From: Dryomyza anilis
Lineage: Eukaryota > Arthropoda > Insecta > Diptera > Dryomyzidae
Assembly (NCBI GenBank): GCA_951804985.1
Contig: OX638131.1
Span: forward strand, 39,622,044 to 39,686,043
Reading direction: 5' to 3'
Length of the DNA: 64,000 nucleotides
Part shown: positions 44,690 through 58,014 of the stretch, in pieces
How positions within the stretch are numbered: the stretch's first letter is position 1
Layout of the letters: the number at the start of each line of letters is the position of its first letter
The notes under the pieces: model-generated
The model's input: the letters and a program-made list of their open reading frames with translations, nothing else
Database searches by the model: none
Told to the model about the DNA's origin: nothing
Program-made: the position numbers and the translations under genes

Positions 44690-45198
44690 CTTCATCGTCT
44701 TTATAAATCCTTCGAATGAAAATTGTACAACAACTTGAGACTTCTTCAAAATATGCCAATAGTTTTGCTGCAAATATCCAAGAACTCAGAATGTTTGCAT
44801 TATACAGACCGTCATACTCAGACCGTAAATCATATATGATATACCCTATAATCTGTTCTTCAGACTTCGTCAAAATAAGCCAATAGTTTTGTTGCAAATA
44901 TCCAAGAACTCAGAATGTTTGCATTATACAGACCGTCATACTCAGACCGTAAATCATATATGATATACCCTATAATCTGTTCTTCAATTAAATAATCGGA
45001 TTACGCTCCATCGTCTTTATAAATCCTTCGAAAGAAAATTGTACAACGACTTCAGACTTCTTCAAAATAAGCCAATAGTTTTGCTGCAAATATCCTATAA
45101 CTCAGGATGTTCGCTTTATACAGACCGTCTTACCCAGACCGTAAATCCTGTAGAATATACCCTATAATCTGTTCTTCAATTAAATAATCGCATTACGC
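44690..45198. repeat. Irregular tandem repeat of a 124-190 bp unit
   Basis: AGACTTCTTCAAAATA begins at 44738, 44862 and 45054. Each unit contains AAATATCC, ACAGACCGTC, CAGACCGTAAATC and TATACCCTATAATCTGTTC. A longer unit starting CATCGTCTTTATAAATCC occurs at 44691 and 45009. The first two short units are nearly identical. Confidence 0.85.
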
Positions 45199-45284
45199 TG
45201 AAAATTCACCAATTTAAGAAGTGTTCAGTGATAGGTCTAAAGATATATATGACATGTTAATTCAACGTGTTAAAGTTCCCACAC

Positions 45285-45830
45285 AGAAAAAAAATTCTTC
45301 AATATGATGAATTGATTCATAAGTATTATGCATTTTTTCACCAACTAACAGATTCATCATATTGATTCATCATATTAAAAAAAATAAAATAATACGAAAA
45401 AAAAGTGTTGTTAAAATGTTATTTAAATATATCAGTAACAAACTAAAAAAAAAAAAATTATCCAAAAAAAATTTCTGACTAAAAAAAATTCCGAAAAAAA
45501 AAATCCAAAAAAAAAATTTCGGACTAAAAAAAAAATAAAAAAAAAATCCATTTTTTTTTTTTAATTTACGAAAAAAAAAAATTTAAAATTTTTTGTTTTT
45601 AAATTTTTCTTCAATATGAAGAAAATATATGTTGTATTTTATTTATATGGTTCATTAATATGATGATTCTTCACATACAGTTCATCATATTGATGAACAC
45701 TTTTTCGACAGTTACCAAGCGTTCTTCATATTTGATGGCTTAGTCATTAATATTATGAATGATTCTTCTATACAATGAATCATGGTTTGAAGAACGGAAA
45801 TCATTAATATGATTTTTTTCAGTGCAGTTT
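45285..45830. mobile_element. CACAGAAAAAAAA MITE with ATATGATGAA words, copy 1
   Basis: It runs from CACACAGAAAAAAAATTC to GATTTTTTTCAGTG. CAATATGATGAA and TTCATCATATTG occur near both ends around an A/T homopolymer-rich core. Relatives are at 54660-54910, 56693-56943 and 58015-59008. Confidence 0.65.
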
Positions 45831-46360
45831 CAGAACTAGGATTGATTTATATAATTTTCCTGTAGTATTCAACATTAAAGATTTACTTTTTTCCTTTTTT
45901 TTGTACTAACTAAGTTCAATGAAATACTTTATTAGTTTTTTTTAATGAATTTGAGTTAATAACATTGTTTTCCTTTAAACTTGGTTAAACCCGAGCATTA
46001 TTCGATTTTGACTATATCTTTTAGGAACCATGTTAATGTTCCAATAATTTTCTATAACTAATAGAGCTTTTTTAAAAATTAATTTAATCAAAAATAAATT
46101 TAAAATAAAGAATATACAGTTCCACATAATAAATCAATATTTTAAGCAAAAATCAATATTTTCCCCCTAAATCATATTTTTTTACCTAAAACTCAAATTT
46201 ATTTAATTCCCAAAATAGACATGGCGCTACATAAAAAATTAAGTCCTTTAAAAACTCAATAAAGACCAAAGCATTCAGCCGCCATCAGTGGTCGCGACAA
46301 CCAGACAGACAGCACACAGCACAACACATATTACGACCAACCTCCCTACCCCTCACTTAC
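45831..46360. other. Intron sequence next to exon 46361-46502
   Basis: AT-rich, nothing recognised. A less AT-rich stretch with CAGACAGACAGCACACAGC lies near 46300. Confidence 0.35.
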
Positions 46361-46502
46361 CTCCGTAAATTCCACATTCATCGGATCGCCAATAATTCTA
46401 CCATCGAGTTGCTTGTATCCGGCATACGATATCAATTGACTATTCCAAATGCGGTAATCATGGCGGCCGTCTGTTCTTTGCGGAAATATGGTAATGGCTG
46501 AC
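46361..46502 (-). CDS. Nos: Nos exon: oxygenase domain core
   Basis: This 142-nt exon encodes [20 protein letters not shown] and continues through [20 protein letters not shown] to MNVEFTE. It is the conserved NOS block FPQRTDG..D.RIWN.QLI.YAGY, part of the haem-domain fold. The acceptor is CTATTCAG, and the first exon base G completes the arginine codon split by the upstream intron. The donor is GAG followed by GTAAGTG (phase 0). The upstream intron is 13.3 kb and holds the 2-kb tandem duplication, a mini-me-like element and a SINE. The downstream intron is 5.8 kb and holds a hAT-like element and fold-back elements. No frameshift or stop is present. Confidence 0.96.
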
Positions 46503-48278
46503 CTGAATAGGTGGGCGGGATGAGCCAGACGAGCGCACAAAACGGATTCAAACACATTGGAAACATGAAAAGATACAACAATAAAATAAAATAAAATGAA
46601 ACAGTATACATTGTAATACATATAGTGTGATGGTAACAAATATGAATTCAAATTTTACACATCGCTGAATGTTGCGAACGGAACCCGTCGAGGTATCGAA
46701 GTCTGAATTTTTATGTGTCTGTGTGTTTGGATTGTCTGAAATATGCATTCATTTTTTTATTATAATTTATGTCATAATATCCAATAATTGAGACATGATG
46801 TAATATTCCATATTTTATCACAAATATTTAAAGAATAATTTATATAAATACTTGATAATCGAGAATTTAACGATATTGCTATTTTCCCAGTTTAAATCTG
46901 CAATTATTGCAATTTAAGAAATCCTTTTTTCATTCAAAAGTTCAATAATTATTTTAAATATTATGGTAGGAAATTATATATAGCTCACAATATAATGCAA
47001 ACTATTTGCAGTAGTTTATCTGATAAACTTTTTAAATTTCCACATATTTATTATAATTGATTTCCCTTGACTGTAACGCCTAAGTTTTAATTCCTTGAAG
47101 CCATTTATCACATCTACTGCTTCCATCGTTTTAACTGAAAATTATGGTACTTTTATTTTGTTATTTTTATAATCTATACTTCCATTTTGGGTTGTACAAA
47201 GTTTGCGAGACTCACTACCTCCCAAAATCAATCAAGTTTCAACCAGAAACTAATTGTCGTTGACACACAACATTTTAACTTTCAATTGCAAAGACAGATT
47301 ATGAGTTGACAGTATTATGGTGCGGTGTCTGAAAAATTGTAAATGTTTCCATTTCAACACGCAGAGAATGCAGGAACAGGACATGCAATAGGTTTGAAAT
47401 ACACAAAAATGGGTTTATTATAGTAAAACGATTTTCTTTTTAATTTCAAGATTAAGATTGGCATGGAGTATGAGTACCAAATTTGTGTGATATAAAACAA
47501 AAGTTAGTATTCAAATAGTAGTGTATTTTAATATATAGTTTCTGCTTTTATTAATTGGAAATGTCAAAGTCATGGTAGACTTTATGGGGACATTTTAGTC
47601 ATACCATAATGTTTGGCATTTATGGCAAGACATGTTGTGTCTCCACAATACATTTTGATTGTACAACAAAAACATTTTCATAAAGTGGAGACACCATGAT
47701 GTTTTATCAAAACAATAAAAAAAGACTAGTGTCAACGATAATAATAAAGTTTTTAAAATTAAATAAAATGACTAAAATTAAATTTTAAAATATTTTCAAT
47801 AAATCTCTCAATATTGACAAAGAAAAGAAATAAAAATCAGAGATTAAAACACTTTCGAATATCAGTACTGGCTCCGGTTCTGGTTCCAAGATTTTTAAAA
47901 TAGCGGTTCCGGTTCCAAACAATAAACAGTAAGAAAGATTAGGGGGCTGAACTTTATTTAAAAAAAAATTGTTCAAGGGGAACCCTGGAACCGACTAAAA
48001 ATCGAAAACCGACCGAGGTCATAAGTGGTTTTTGAATTATAACTAAGTGGACGGAGCTTAAAAATCAAAAACATGTTTTTCTTCAAACTCAAATTCCTGG
48101 AAAAGGGGAGTGGCAAAATGAAAATAACAAAATATTGAAAATTCTTTACATTCAGTTAAATAATGCTATGGAAATTTATATACCAAAGAAATAAATTCTA
48201 GAACCAGAAACAAACAAAAAAAATTAGACTAATTATATTTTTTTTTTTATTTTTAAGGTCTGGTTTCTGCATCGTGTG
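46503..48278. other. Intron sequence with a GGTTCCGGTTCC remnant
   Basis: Mostly unassigned. CGGTTCTGGTTCC to GCGGTTCCGGTTCC at 47876-47920 resembles the core of the hAT-like element at 24530-25254, but no ends were seen. Confidence 0.4.
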
Positions 48279-48288
48279 ACAATTTTTA

Positions 48289-48600
48289 AATAATAATAAT
48301 AGTTTGGCGCTACAGTCCTGTATAGAAGTTCGGCCAAGCTCTCTCACCATTTTGAGCTGTGCGTGTTATATTTGTACTCAAAGTGGTGGGACCTACAGTT
48401 TATCGCCGAATCCGAACGGCGGGTGAGAGCTTTTTCATAGGCAATGGTTTTTACTCTCGTAGGTTTGCCATTTACTGACGTGAGGTAGCGCGGAATAGAA
48501 AAATGTTTCTATTAAAAGATGTTGTTAGCCCCAGTCCAGGCTTGAACCGGGGACCTTTCGGCTCGCAGTCCAACACACTGACCACTGAGCTACCGCGGCT
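48289..48600 (-). mobile_element. tRNA-derived SINE, copy 3
   Basis: Minus-strand SINE of 312 bp with a perfect 10-bp target-site duplication, ACAATTTTTA (48279-48288 and 48601-48610). A box TAGCTCAGTGG, B box GGTTCAAGCC, and a 3' tail of ATT repeats (AATAATAATAAT on the plus strand). It interrupts a mini-me-like remnant. Confidence 0.93.
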
Positions 48601-48915
48601 ACAATTTTTACTTGGTTATAATTCAAAAACCACTTATGACCTCGGTTGATTTTTGATTTATGGGCTGTTCCAAGGGGGCGGGCAGCAAAAAAATTGTTGT
48701 TTTTCGACACTCTCCGCTCCTTTTAGGGGGCGTGGCAATATTTCATTTTTTTTTAGACCGGCCCTATAAAGTAAAGTTTTCCCGATTAGGTCATATGAGA
48801 TATTTTGATATAGAAACATTGTAATAGTTGGTGTGATGAAGTTAATAAGAATTATGAAAGTTATACTCGGTCTATGCCGACTAAAAATAACCTACACATA
48901 AATATGTGGTACATA
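48601..48915 (-). mobile_element. mini-me-like remnant, interrupted
   Basis: TATACTCGGTCTATGCCGAC and TACACATAAATATGTGG on the plus strand match the reverse complement of the subfamily A 3' region. The remnant resumes at about 49491 (GGGTATACGAATCCTGAAA, AAATGGGTAGGTGTACCG), so a hAT-like MITE lies in it. Confidence 0.55.
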
Positions 48916-49490
48916 GGTCACTAGAGTAGGAATTTTCAAAATACATCGATGTTTTAAAAACACTCAATATATTGCTTCGATACATCGATATTTTCCGTTG
49001 CAATATAAGTCTCAGAATCTATTCGATACATCGATGAATTTTTTCGATACATCGAATCACTGTTGAATTCATATTTGCGAATCGAAACTAGCTACATTTA
49101 ATTAAATCTGATTTTTTATGAAATTCTATTTGTAATTAAACACTTTAAATTACCATTTGCTTCAAACATGGTTTTCGTGTTTTTCTCAAAATAACATTAC
49201 ATGGACTTAGACATTTTTGATTCACAACGCCTCAATTATTTTGTAAAAAAAGAAAAAGTTTCAAGTCAAACACTTATTTATTTTAACCTAATATATCTTA
49301 TTTTGGTTATTTGACATATAAAACCTTATAAAATCATCATGAAAATTCAAATTATTTTATTTATAATTTTTCATTCGACGCATCGAAAACTTCGCGGTTT
49401 TTGTTCGATACACCGGAAAACATCGATGTAGCGAGCCGATGTATTATATCGTTCAAAACATCGATTGTTTTTCAGATGGACATCCCTACC
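48916..49490. mobile_element. hAT-like MITE, second copy with altered left end
   Basis: Closely related to 44151-44665 across ATACATCGATG, CACAACGCCT, and the right end CAGATGGACATCCCTA. At the left, CTAGAGTAGGAATTTTC stands where TAGGGATGTCC is expected, so one terminal repeat is degenerate and no clean duplication is seen. Confidence 0.65.
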
Positions 49491-49602
49491 CCAGGGTATA
49501 CGAATCCTGAAAATAACTACCATTCAGCAATCGCTGTAGAATTTCCTTTCATTTGATACCCTAATTACAAATGGGTAGGTGTACCGAATTTAGTAAAAAT
49601 AA

Positions 49603-51744
49603 AAACCTTAAAAAAAACATCTGGAAATTTCAATCGTACATCACTTTTTATTTCGTAATAATGATTATTAATATTGATAGATATAAAATTATTTTTAGCA
49701 AAAAATCGTAATGCAAATTTTCATACAGAACGTTCAGAATTATTCTGGGTTTTATTCTGAAATAACTATAAACTATATGAACAAAGTGTAGATTTTCAAA
49801 AATAAAGTAAATTGTCTCAGCTATGTTTTGAGATAATTCAAAAAAATATATTGTACGCAAAAAATATCTTTAGAAAAATAAACGTAGTGATAATTTCTAT
49901 ACGGAACTTTTTGTTCCGTCCGGAATTTTTCTGTGATTTATGATGAAAAAACTATAAACTTTGGAAACAATGTATAAATGTACAAAAAAGCACATGATTT
50001 TAGCTATTTACTAAAATAATTCAAAAAAATATTTTGTACGTAAAATTCGTCGACGTTTTGGAATTTCCATATGAACCTCGACATTTACTTCCGTTTTTCT
50101 CCAGTCCGGAACGACAAATCTTTTGATCTGCCGTATAGAATTTTCTAATTAAGTTCTATTATTTCGTCTTATTTAAATACTACTTGCCAAAAAAGTAAAG
50201 TAAATTTATTAATTTTCCTTCGAGATATTAAAATTTTAAGGGTACGAATGTCCGGAATACCATGAAATGACCATATGTCCGAATAGCGTCCTGATTCGTA
50301 ATACGTTCACGTATAAGCAGGTATCCAGTAATTTCGATTATATTTCTGCTTTTTGGAACTTACGTAAAAATTTTGATAATTTTTCATATTTTCGGGATAT
50401 TTGTTTATATCATAATTTAATATTTGTATTTGGAATTTGTATTTGAGACTTTTCAGTTTGGGAATTTTGTGTTTAAGGCTTCTTCGAAACCATCGTCATT
50501 GAATTCCATTTTTGTGGATTTCAAGCCACAATAGTCACAATAGAAAGGTTTAACATAATTTGGAAGAAGAAGCCTCCATTATGTATGGGGTATTTGAACA
50601 TTAGTATTAGAGTCACAATCGACCGATCATAACCATTTTCAATACCAGTCAGCGTAGGGGTAAAGGTAATCTAAAATCGGAGTTTTATTGATCTCGAACA
50701 CATAATTTTCTTGTCATCGTGATTTCAATAGACAAACAGACGGATATCTCTAAATCGATTTAGGAGACACTTTAGGACACTGATCAAGAATATGACAAGG
50801 ATGACTTTTACTTTTAATTTAGAGTATAAAAAATAAAATGATTAGATTTAGGTGATGGAGGTGGTACACGTTATTATCGTTTATAGAGTTTATTGAGTAC
50901 CCTTAAAATATATGCAATGACTACAAATTATGTTTGGAACCACATATTTTTTCAGCGTGTAGTAATGTAATGAGAAATACAATATACTGAGTTATCACTA
51001 CACGCTGCATAAAAAGGGCTCTCCCAAACATAATTTTGCAAGCATTAACATGTATGTTTGGAATTTTATGTAAACATAATATATAATTGACTGATAAATC
51101 ATCAGGGTTGTATTGAGACTTGATCAGTGTTGTAATGAGCTCCGACTTACATTATAATATCCCGGAAACATTTTAATGTTGCCCCTTAAAACGGAGTATG
51201 TTCTAATGGAAACATAATAATTACTACATCCAAATAAAATAAATATTTGAACCGAAACATAAATATGTTCAAAGTAAAACATTATTTTGAACGCCCTGAA
51301 TATAAATATGTTTCCTGTGAAACATATCAGTTGTTTCAGTTCAAAAAGAAGTACGTTTGCATAGAAACATATTTAAATATTTTTGGAAAGAAATCCTGAA
51401 AATAAAATAAAAATAAAATGTCGTTTTTTTATTAATTTTTATTAAAAATCCTTTAGACACGCACAGTGGGAATTTATAATAATTGAATTCATATACAAAT
51501 TTTAAAATGCATAAATAAATAATAATTCGATTAAAACTGCAAGTACAAGTGACGGCATCAATGAATGCACAATTGCACCAGAAGACGCTAAACCAGACGA
51601 TCCAGGCTCGCTTTATATTTGGTACAGTTACAGTTGGTCTCAGTATAGCACATAGCGTAGGCAAGGAGTTCACGGAGGCTTTTGTAAAAAAACATGCCGA
51701 ATTCTGTTTGAAAATCGAAACACTGATTTTTATTTGTGGTTTTT
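49603..51744. other. Intron sequence, mostly unassigned
   Basis: A degenerate minus-strand mini-me remnant lies at about 50690-50830 (ACAAACAGACGG, GATCAAGAATATG). A short inverted pair, CAGCGTGTAGTAATG and CACTACACGCTG, is at 50954-51012. Otherwise nothing is recognised. Confidence 0.4.
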
Positions 51745-52400
51745 ATTCCCAACACTAAGAGTTAAAGGGTATATTCAGTTTGGAACGTCGTTTGTAACAC
51801 CCAGAAGGAAGCATCTCCGATATGGAAAAGTATATATATTCTTAATCAGCATGACTTCCTGAATCGATTTAGCGATGTCCGTCTGTCTGTAGATTTAGTC
51901 TTTAGATTTAGATTACTTATATATCTAAGCTGTCTGAACAAGAAAATTGGCATGATCCGTCTATTGTGACCTGAGAACCGACCACTTATGTTGAAATACC
52001 TCATATAAAATTTACATCTAAAAATCAATATTACTGTACACGTTATTAGGAAAACTTTTTTTTGGTCAAATATATATTGACTCATGCTCTAATACATGAA
52101 AATGACGTTTTTCGGCGAAACGACTTGTGGTTTCCAAAAATAAAATATAGAAATTCGGTACACCTCCCCATTTGTAAATATGGGTATCAAATGAAAGGAA
52201 ATTCTTCAGCGATGGAAAGTTTGTAGTTATTTTCAGGATTCGTATACCCTGGTGACATATATACCACTTTGAATGGTAACCACACATATGTGTAGGGTAT
52301 TTATAGTCGGCTTAGACCGACTATAATTTTGATAATCCTAACTATCATAATTACACCTACTTTAAAATTTCCCATGTGATCTAACCTTCCCAACTGGTTT
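51745..52400 (+). mobile_element. mini-me/DINE-1-like element, subfamily A, second copy
   Basis: It parallels 10187-10914: CAACACTAAGAGTTAAAGGG, GTATATATATTCTTAATCAGC, a shortened GTCCGTCTGTCTG tract, AAGGAAATTCTTCAGCG, TAGTCGGCTTAGACCGACTA and ACCTTCCCAACTGGTTT. The (GTCY)n tract is much shorter here. Confidence 0.8.
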
Positions 52401-52588
52401 CACATTAGTTTCAGAAATTATATACTGCAATACTCTGTTATAATCTGTTACTATTTGTACTTTTTGTAACATAATTTGTATATTTATTTAATTCACAAAT
52501 AACAAAATTATTACCGACGCGAACACGTTTTCTCAACGAAGAACAAAAGACGCGTACGCAGAAAATGCCGATCACCGAGTGTCAACTC

Positions 52589-53080
52589 TGCTCAACGAGT
52601 GTCAACTACGTATACAAGAGGAATGTTGCAAGAATACACTTATTTAAATCCAATTTATTTTTATTTGTTTGTAAACATCAATATGTTCAAACGATGACAA
52701 AAGATGTCGTAGATAGAAAATGTTGCCAACTGCGTCAGTCGATAAATTATCGAATTAAGACGAGCGTTGCGAACATACGTTGTATTTAGATTTGATTTGC
52801 ATTTTCTGAGTTTCGAAACATAGTTTTAACCAAGTAAATTGCCAAGAAATAGTTTATTCAAATGCAATTAAAATTTTATGTTGGTATTGTAACATATTTA
52901 TGCTAAATTTGACAGATTCTACTGGACAATATAATAATGTTTACACGCGAACAAAAATAAATTCAATTTCGATTATAATTTAATTACACTTCATGCCTAA
53001 TACATGTATGGTAATTTCGTATTACTTTTTAATTACATTCAAACATATTCAAACAAATCTTTTCTATCCGTGTACTGTTT
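52589..53080. repeat. Dispersed repeat R1, copy 2
   Basis: Matches 85-575 in the same orientation from CAACGAGTGTCAACTACG to TTTTCTATCCGTGTA, with one deletion near 52722 relative to copy 1. No terminal repeats or coding capacity are recognised. Confidence 0.65.
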
Positions 53081-53571
53081 AAAAGAGAAGTGTTAAATTC
53101 TGTATTAAATTCTGAGTTAAATTTAGAACTGTGCAACTCAGTAGATTTATTACGTGTGCAAAAATGTGTGTGCATGGATGTGTGTGGACTGGTATGTGGT
53201 GAAAACTGTTGCTTTTCCATTATGCACTTTACTTGTTCTGAATATTAACCAACAAAAAAAATCTGAAAATACGGAGCACATAATTATTGACTTCCAATGC
53301 ATACATTTGACTGGTGCGGACCACTATAGACAGACAGCTAGTGTTACTACTATTCCCAGACGAAAGTGTTCAAACTTAAAACACTTTTTAACATTCGATA
53401 GGTCATAACGTTAAATTATCGGTGGAATATAAAAAATGAATTCACTGAAATTTCAAATAATTAAAAATTTTGTTCGGTAAAAATTTAAACATCAAAAATC
53501 ATCACTCAGAAAATAAAAATAGCATTTCGAAATATTCTTTAAATGAACTTATCCCCGAAAATAAAAAAAAA
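53081..53571. other. Intron sequence left of the large duplication
   Basis: Nothing recognised; ends with an A-rich run at the duplication breakpoint. Confidence 0.35.
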
Positions 53572-55030
53572 TAAAAGAAGTGTTATACCGCTAAATTATA
53601 TATACGATTTTCAATGTTAGTTCGTATAAAAAACCATAAATATTTGTGGAGACTATGTTATTTTATTGGTGTCTTTTCAATTAATTTCAAAAAATCCGAG
53701 TGTTTCTAATCAAGGTGACACACTTTGCCATATATTCATAAAAACATGTTTGGTTTTTAAACTTTCGAAATTTATCGAATAATTTGTATAATATTAATCA
53801 ATAGTGTCACATCATAGTTAAATTGGAGAGTAATATCTAGAACAATTTAGTAGCTAAATGGATATTTGTAGTATTAAATATGAAAAGCATTTAATGTAGT
53901 ATTTTATTCTGGTTTATATTCTTTTTTCTAATTCGATTGAATTATAAATAATAATAAAATCATCGCACAAAAACATTGATAAACACACCAATTTTGATTT
54001 GGCTAAAAAAACAATTTCAATATTAGTGAAACTTTTTCAAAATATACCGCCTTAAAATTGGAACTGTGTTCTTCAATATAAGAGAGAAATAGTATCTGTA
54101 GTTAAGAACAAAAATACAAATTTGAGAACACTACGTTCAGTATTTTTCGATTTAAACTCCAAAACAAAGCCAAAACTCGGATTCAAATAAGTCGATCATG
54201 AAGCGATCAATTTAAAAAAAAAAAAATAAGCTTTTCTAAAAGCATTATTGACTTTTTTTGGTTTTTTGAAAAAATGTCCTTGGAAGCAATTCAAAATAAC
54301 GCATTATATAAAATTTACTAAAATGCGGATTCAAATAATTCGGCAATGGAAAGATGGATTTTAAAATTTCAAGGCATTTCAAAGAATCTAAAAAAATGTC
54401 TTTAATGATTTTTTTGAATTTTTGAAAATAAATCTTTGACCAATTTTAGAGCAAAGTTTTCAATAGCTTTTTTTTTTTTAAATCCAAAAAAGTCATCTTG
54501 AAGATTGGTATATTTAAAATCCACTGGTTCATTACCGAATTCGTGAAATCGCTTTGCAAACCGTATTTTCCTATTTCACAAAAAGTCTCCCATATGCAAA
54601 TAATATTTTTTTGATAACACCGTGCTACAAAATTCGGAAAAATTCAACATACACGTGACACACAGAAAAAAAATGTACATCATATTTGATAAATTCCGTT
54701 CATCAAACCATGATTCATTGTATTGAAGAACTATTCATAATATTAATGACTAACGACATCAATGATATGAATAAATATGATGAACGCTTGGTAACTCAGG
54801 AAAAAGTGTTCTTCAATATGATGAACTGTATGTGAAGAATACGTTTCATCATATTAATGAATCAAAATATAAAATACAACATATATGTTCATCATATTGA
54901 AGAACGCTGTTTATTAAACCAAATTTCTATCTTTTTTTTCGTTTATTTTGTGCGGTACTTCTCAGTTCTCAAGTAGTTCTTGTGTGTTATCTATATATAT
55001 AAAACTCATGGTCCGTCTGTCAGTCTGTCT

Positions 55031-55077
<47 letters not shown>

Positions 55078-55600
55078 GTTTGTTCCACCATCACGTCTAA
55101 ACCGCTGAACCGATTTAACTGAAATTTTGCTACAGGATACTAAGGAGTCCGGAGGGTGTCATAGGCTATATATGGGCGGGATTTTACAAAGGGGCGTGGT
55201 ACCTCCCATACAACCTAAACTTTCAAAACGACATAACTCAGCACATACACAATCTAAAAAGATGAAACAAAAAACTAAAATTCACCACACTAAAACTCAC
55301 CACACTAAAACTTATCACACTAAAACTCATCACAATAAAACTCACCACGCTAAAACTCGCCACACTAAAAATTCACCATACTAAAACTCACCACACTAAA
55401 ACTCACCACACCAAAATTCACCACACTAAAACTCACCACACTAAAACTCAACACAATAAAGCTCACCACACTAAAACTCACTACACTAAAAATTCACCAC
55501 ACTAAAATTTACCACACTAAAACCCACCACACCAAAACTCACCACACTAAAACACACCACATTAAAACTCAACACACTAAAAATTCACTAAACTAAAAAT
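53572..55600. repeat. 2.03-kb tandem duplication, first copy
   Basis: The 2029-bp unit from TAAAAGAAGTGTTATACCGC to AAACTAAAAAT is followed directly by a second copy at 55601. It contains AT-rich intron, a fold-back-like stretch (54110-54640), an ATATGATGAA-type MITE (54660-54910) and the minus-strand 3' part of a CTAGCTGG element (54992-55600) cut off inside its minisatellite. By eye the copies look identical apart from the TTTC tract. The breakpoints share short A/T-rich homology. Confidence 0.92.
54992..55600 (-). mobile_element. CTAGCTGG minisatellite element, truncated by duplication
   Basis: The tail (CATCACGTCTAAACCGCTG, GTGTCATAGGCTATATATGG, GGGGCGTGGTACC) and the minisatellite (CACACTAAAACTCAC units) are present, but the head is missing because the duplicated segment stops within the array. 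A (TTTC)n microsatellite at 55030-55077 replaces the (CAGA)n tract of other copies. Confidence 0.8.
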
Positions 55601-57059
55601 TAAAAGAAGTGTTATACCGCTAAATTATATATACGATTTTCAATGTTAGTTCGTATAAAAAACCATAAATATTTGTGGAGACTATGTTATTTTATTGGTG
55701 TCTTTTCAATTAATTTCAAAAAATCCGAGTGTTTCTAATCAAGGTGACACACTTTGCCATATATTCATAAAAACATGTTTGGTTTTTAAACTTTCGAAAT
55801 TTATCGAATAATTTGTATAATATTAATCAATAGTGTCACATCATAGTTAAATTGGAGAGTAATATCTAGAACAATTTAGTAGCTAAATGGATATTTGTAG
55901 TATTAAATATGAAAAGCATTTAATGTAGTATTTTATTCTGGTTTATATTCTTTTTTCTAATTCGATTGAATTATAAATAATAATAAAATCATCGCACAAA
56001 AACATTGATAAACACACCAATTTTGATTTGGCTAAAAAAACAATTTCAATATTAGTGAAACTTTTTCAAAATATACCGCCTTAAAATTGGAACTGTGTTC
56101 TTCAATATAAGAGAGAAATAGTATCTGTAGTTAAGAACAAAAATACAAATTTGAGAACACTACGTTCAGTATTTTTCGATTTAAACTCCAAAACAAAGCC
56201 AAAACTCGGATTCAAATAAGTCGATCATGAAGCGATCAATTTAAAAAAAAAAAAATAAGCTTTTCTAAAAGCATTATTGACTTTTTTTGGTTTTTTGAAA
56301 AAATGTCCTTGGAAGCAATTCAAAATAACGCATTATATAAAATTTACTAAAATGCGGATTCAAATAATTCGGCAATGGAAAGATGGATTTTAAAATTTCA
56401 AGGCATTTCAAAGAATCTAAAAAAATGTCTTTAATGATTTTTTTGAATTTTTGAAAATAAATCTTTGACCAATTTTAGAGCAAAGTTTTCAATAGCTTTT
56501 TTTTTTTTAAATCCAAAAAAGTCATCTTGAAGATTGGTATATTTAAAATCCACTGGTTCATTACCGAATTCGTGAAATCGCTTTGCAAACCGTATTTTCC
56601 TATTTCACAAAAAGTCTCCCATATGCAAATAATATTTTTTTGATAACACCGTGCTACAAAATTCGGAAAAATTCAACATACACGTGACACACAGAAAAAA
56701 AATGTACATCATATTTGATAAATTCCGTTCATCAAACCATGATTCATTGTATTGAAGAACTATTCATAATATTAATGACTAACGACATCAATGATATGAA
56801 TAAATATGATGAACGCTTGGTAACTCAGGAAAAAGTGTTCTTCAATATGATGAACTGTATGTGAAGAATACGTTTCATCATATTAATGAATCAAAATATA
56901 AAATACAACATATATGTTCATCATATTGAAGAACGCTGTTTATTAAACCAAATTTCTATCTTTTTTTTCGTTTATTTTGTGCGGTACTTCTCAGTTCTCA
57001 AGTAGTTCTTGTGTGTTATCTATATATATAAAACTCATGGTCCGTCTGTCAGTCTGTCT

Positions 57060-57110
<51 letters not shown>

Positions 57111-57633
57111 GTTTGTTCCACCATCACGTCTAAACCGCTGAACCGATTTAACTGAAATTTTGCTACAGGATACTAAGGAGTCCGGAGGGTGTCATAGGCT
57201 ATATATGGGCGGGATTTTACAAAGGGGCGTGGTACCTCCCATACAACCTAAACTTTCAAAACGACATAACTCAGCACATACACAATCTAAAAAGATGAAA
57301 CAAAAAACTAAAATTCACCACACTAAAACTCACCACACTAAAACTTATCACACTAAAACTCATCACAATAAAACTCACCACGCTAAAACTCGCCACACTA
57401 AAAATTCACCATACTAAAACTCACCACACTAAAACTCACCACACCAAAATTCACCACACTAAAACTCACCACACTAAAACTCAACACAATAAAGCTCACC
57501 ACACTAAAACTCACTACACTAAAAATTCACCACACTAAAATTTACCACACTAAAACCCACCACACCAAAACTCACCACACTAAAACACACCACATTAAAA
57601 CTCAACACACTAAAAATTCACTAAACTAAAAAT
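55601..57633. repeat. 2.03-kb tandem duplication, second copy
   Basis: A 2033-bp copy of 53572-55600, four bases longer because the TTTC tract has one more repeat. Unlike the first copy it continues into the rest of the minisatellite and the head of the CTAGCTGG element, so it carries the original right-hand junction. Confidence 0.92.
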
Positions 57634-58013
57634 TCAACACACTAAAACTCAACACATTAAAACTAACTACACTAAAACTTCTACTGGGAATAACTCTACG
57701 GGGAAGAAGTTCTACCGGGAAGAATTCTACGGTAAAGCGTTCTATGGGGAAGAATTTTACGGAGAAGATTTCTACTGGGAAGAAATATTTCTACGGCAAA
57801 ATATTTGACTGTCTGAATTGTCCTTGAGAAAAGTTGTTTTGGCGGACAATTATTATTTGGTTACTACATTTATAAAACCAATAAAAACTTCCACAGCGAA
57901 GCACGGGCCCCTGATATAAAAAATAATAATAATGTTTTTTTATATTAATAAAATCGCTTTATATCTATGAATTCACAAAATCTTGGCACGAGTCGTGCAC
58001 GGGTCCAGCTAGT
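57025..58013 (-). mobile_element. CTAGCTGG minisatellite element, complete minus copy
   Basis: Reads on the minus strand from CTAGCTGGACCCGTGCACG at 58013 through TTCGCTGTGGAAG, the GAAGAATTCTACGG-type repeats (57690-57800 on the plus strand), the 15-bp minisatellite and the tail, ending near 57025. Its structure parallels 17459-18376. Confidence 0.82.
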
Positions 58014-58014
58014 T

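Noticed and set aside
51549..51755. Plus-strand 69-codon frame at the left edge of a mini-me-like element
   Set aside because: It has no recognisable domain or splice context, and the length is expected by chance.
55030..55077. CRISPR-like or regulatory array in the TTTC and minisatellite region
   Set aside because: It is a simple microsatellite next to a minisatellite with no spacers; the genome is eukaryotic.
55127..55384. 85-codon open frame, identical at 57160-57417
   Set aside because: It lies across the tail and minisatellite of the CTAGCTGG element and is repeated because of the 2-kb duplication, not conservation.
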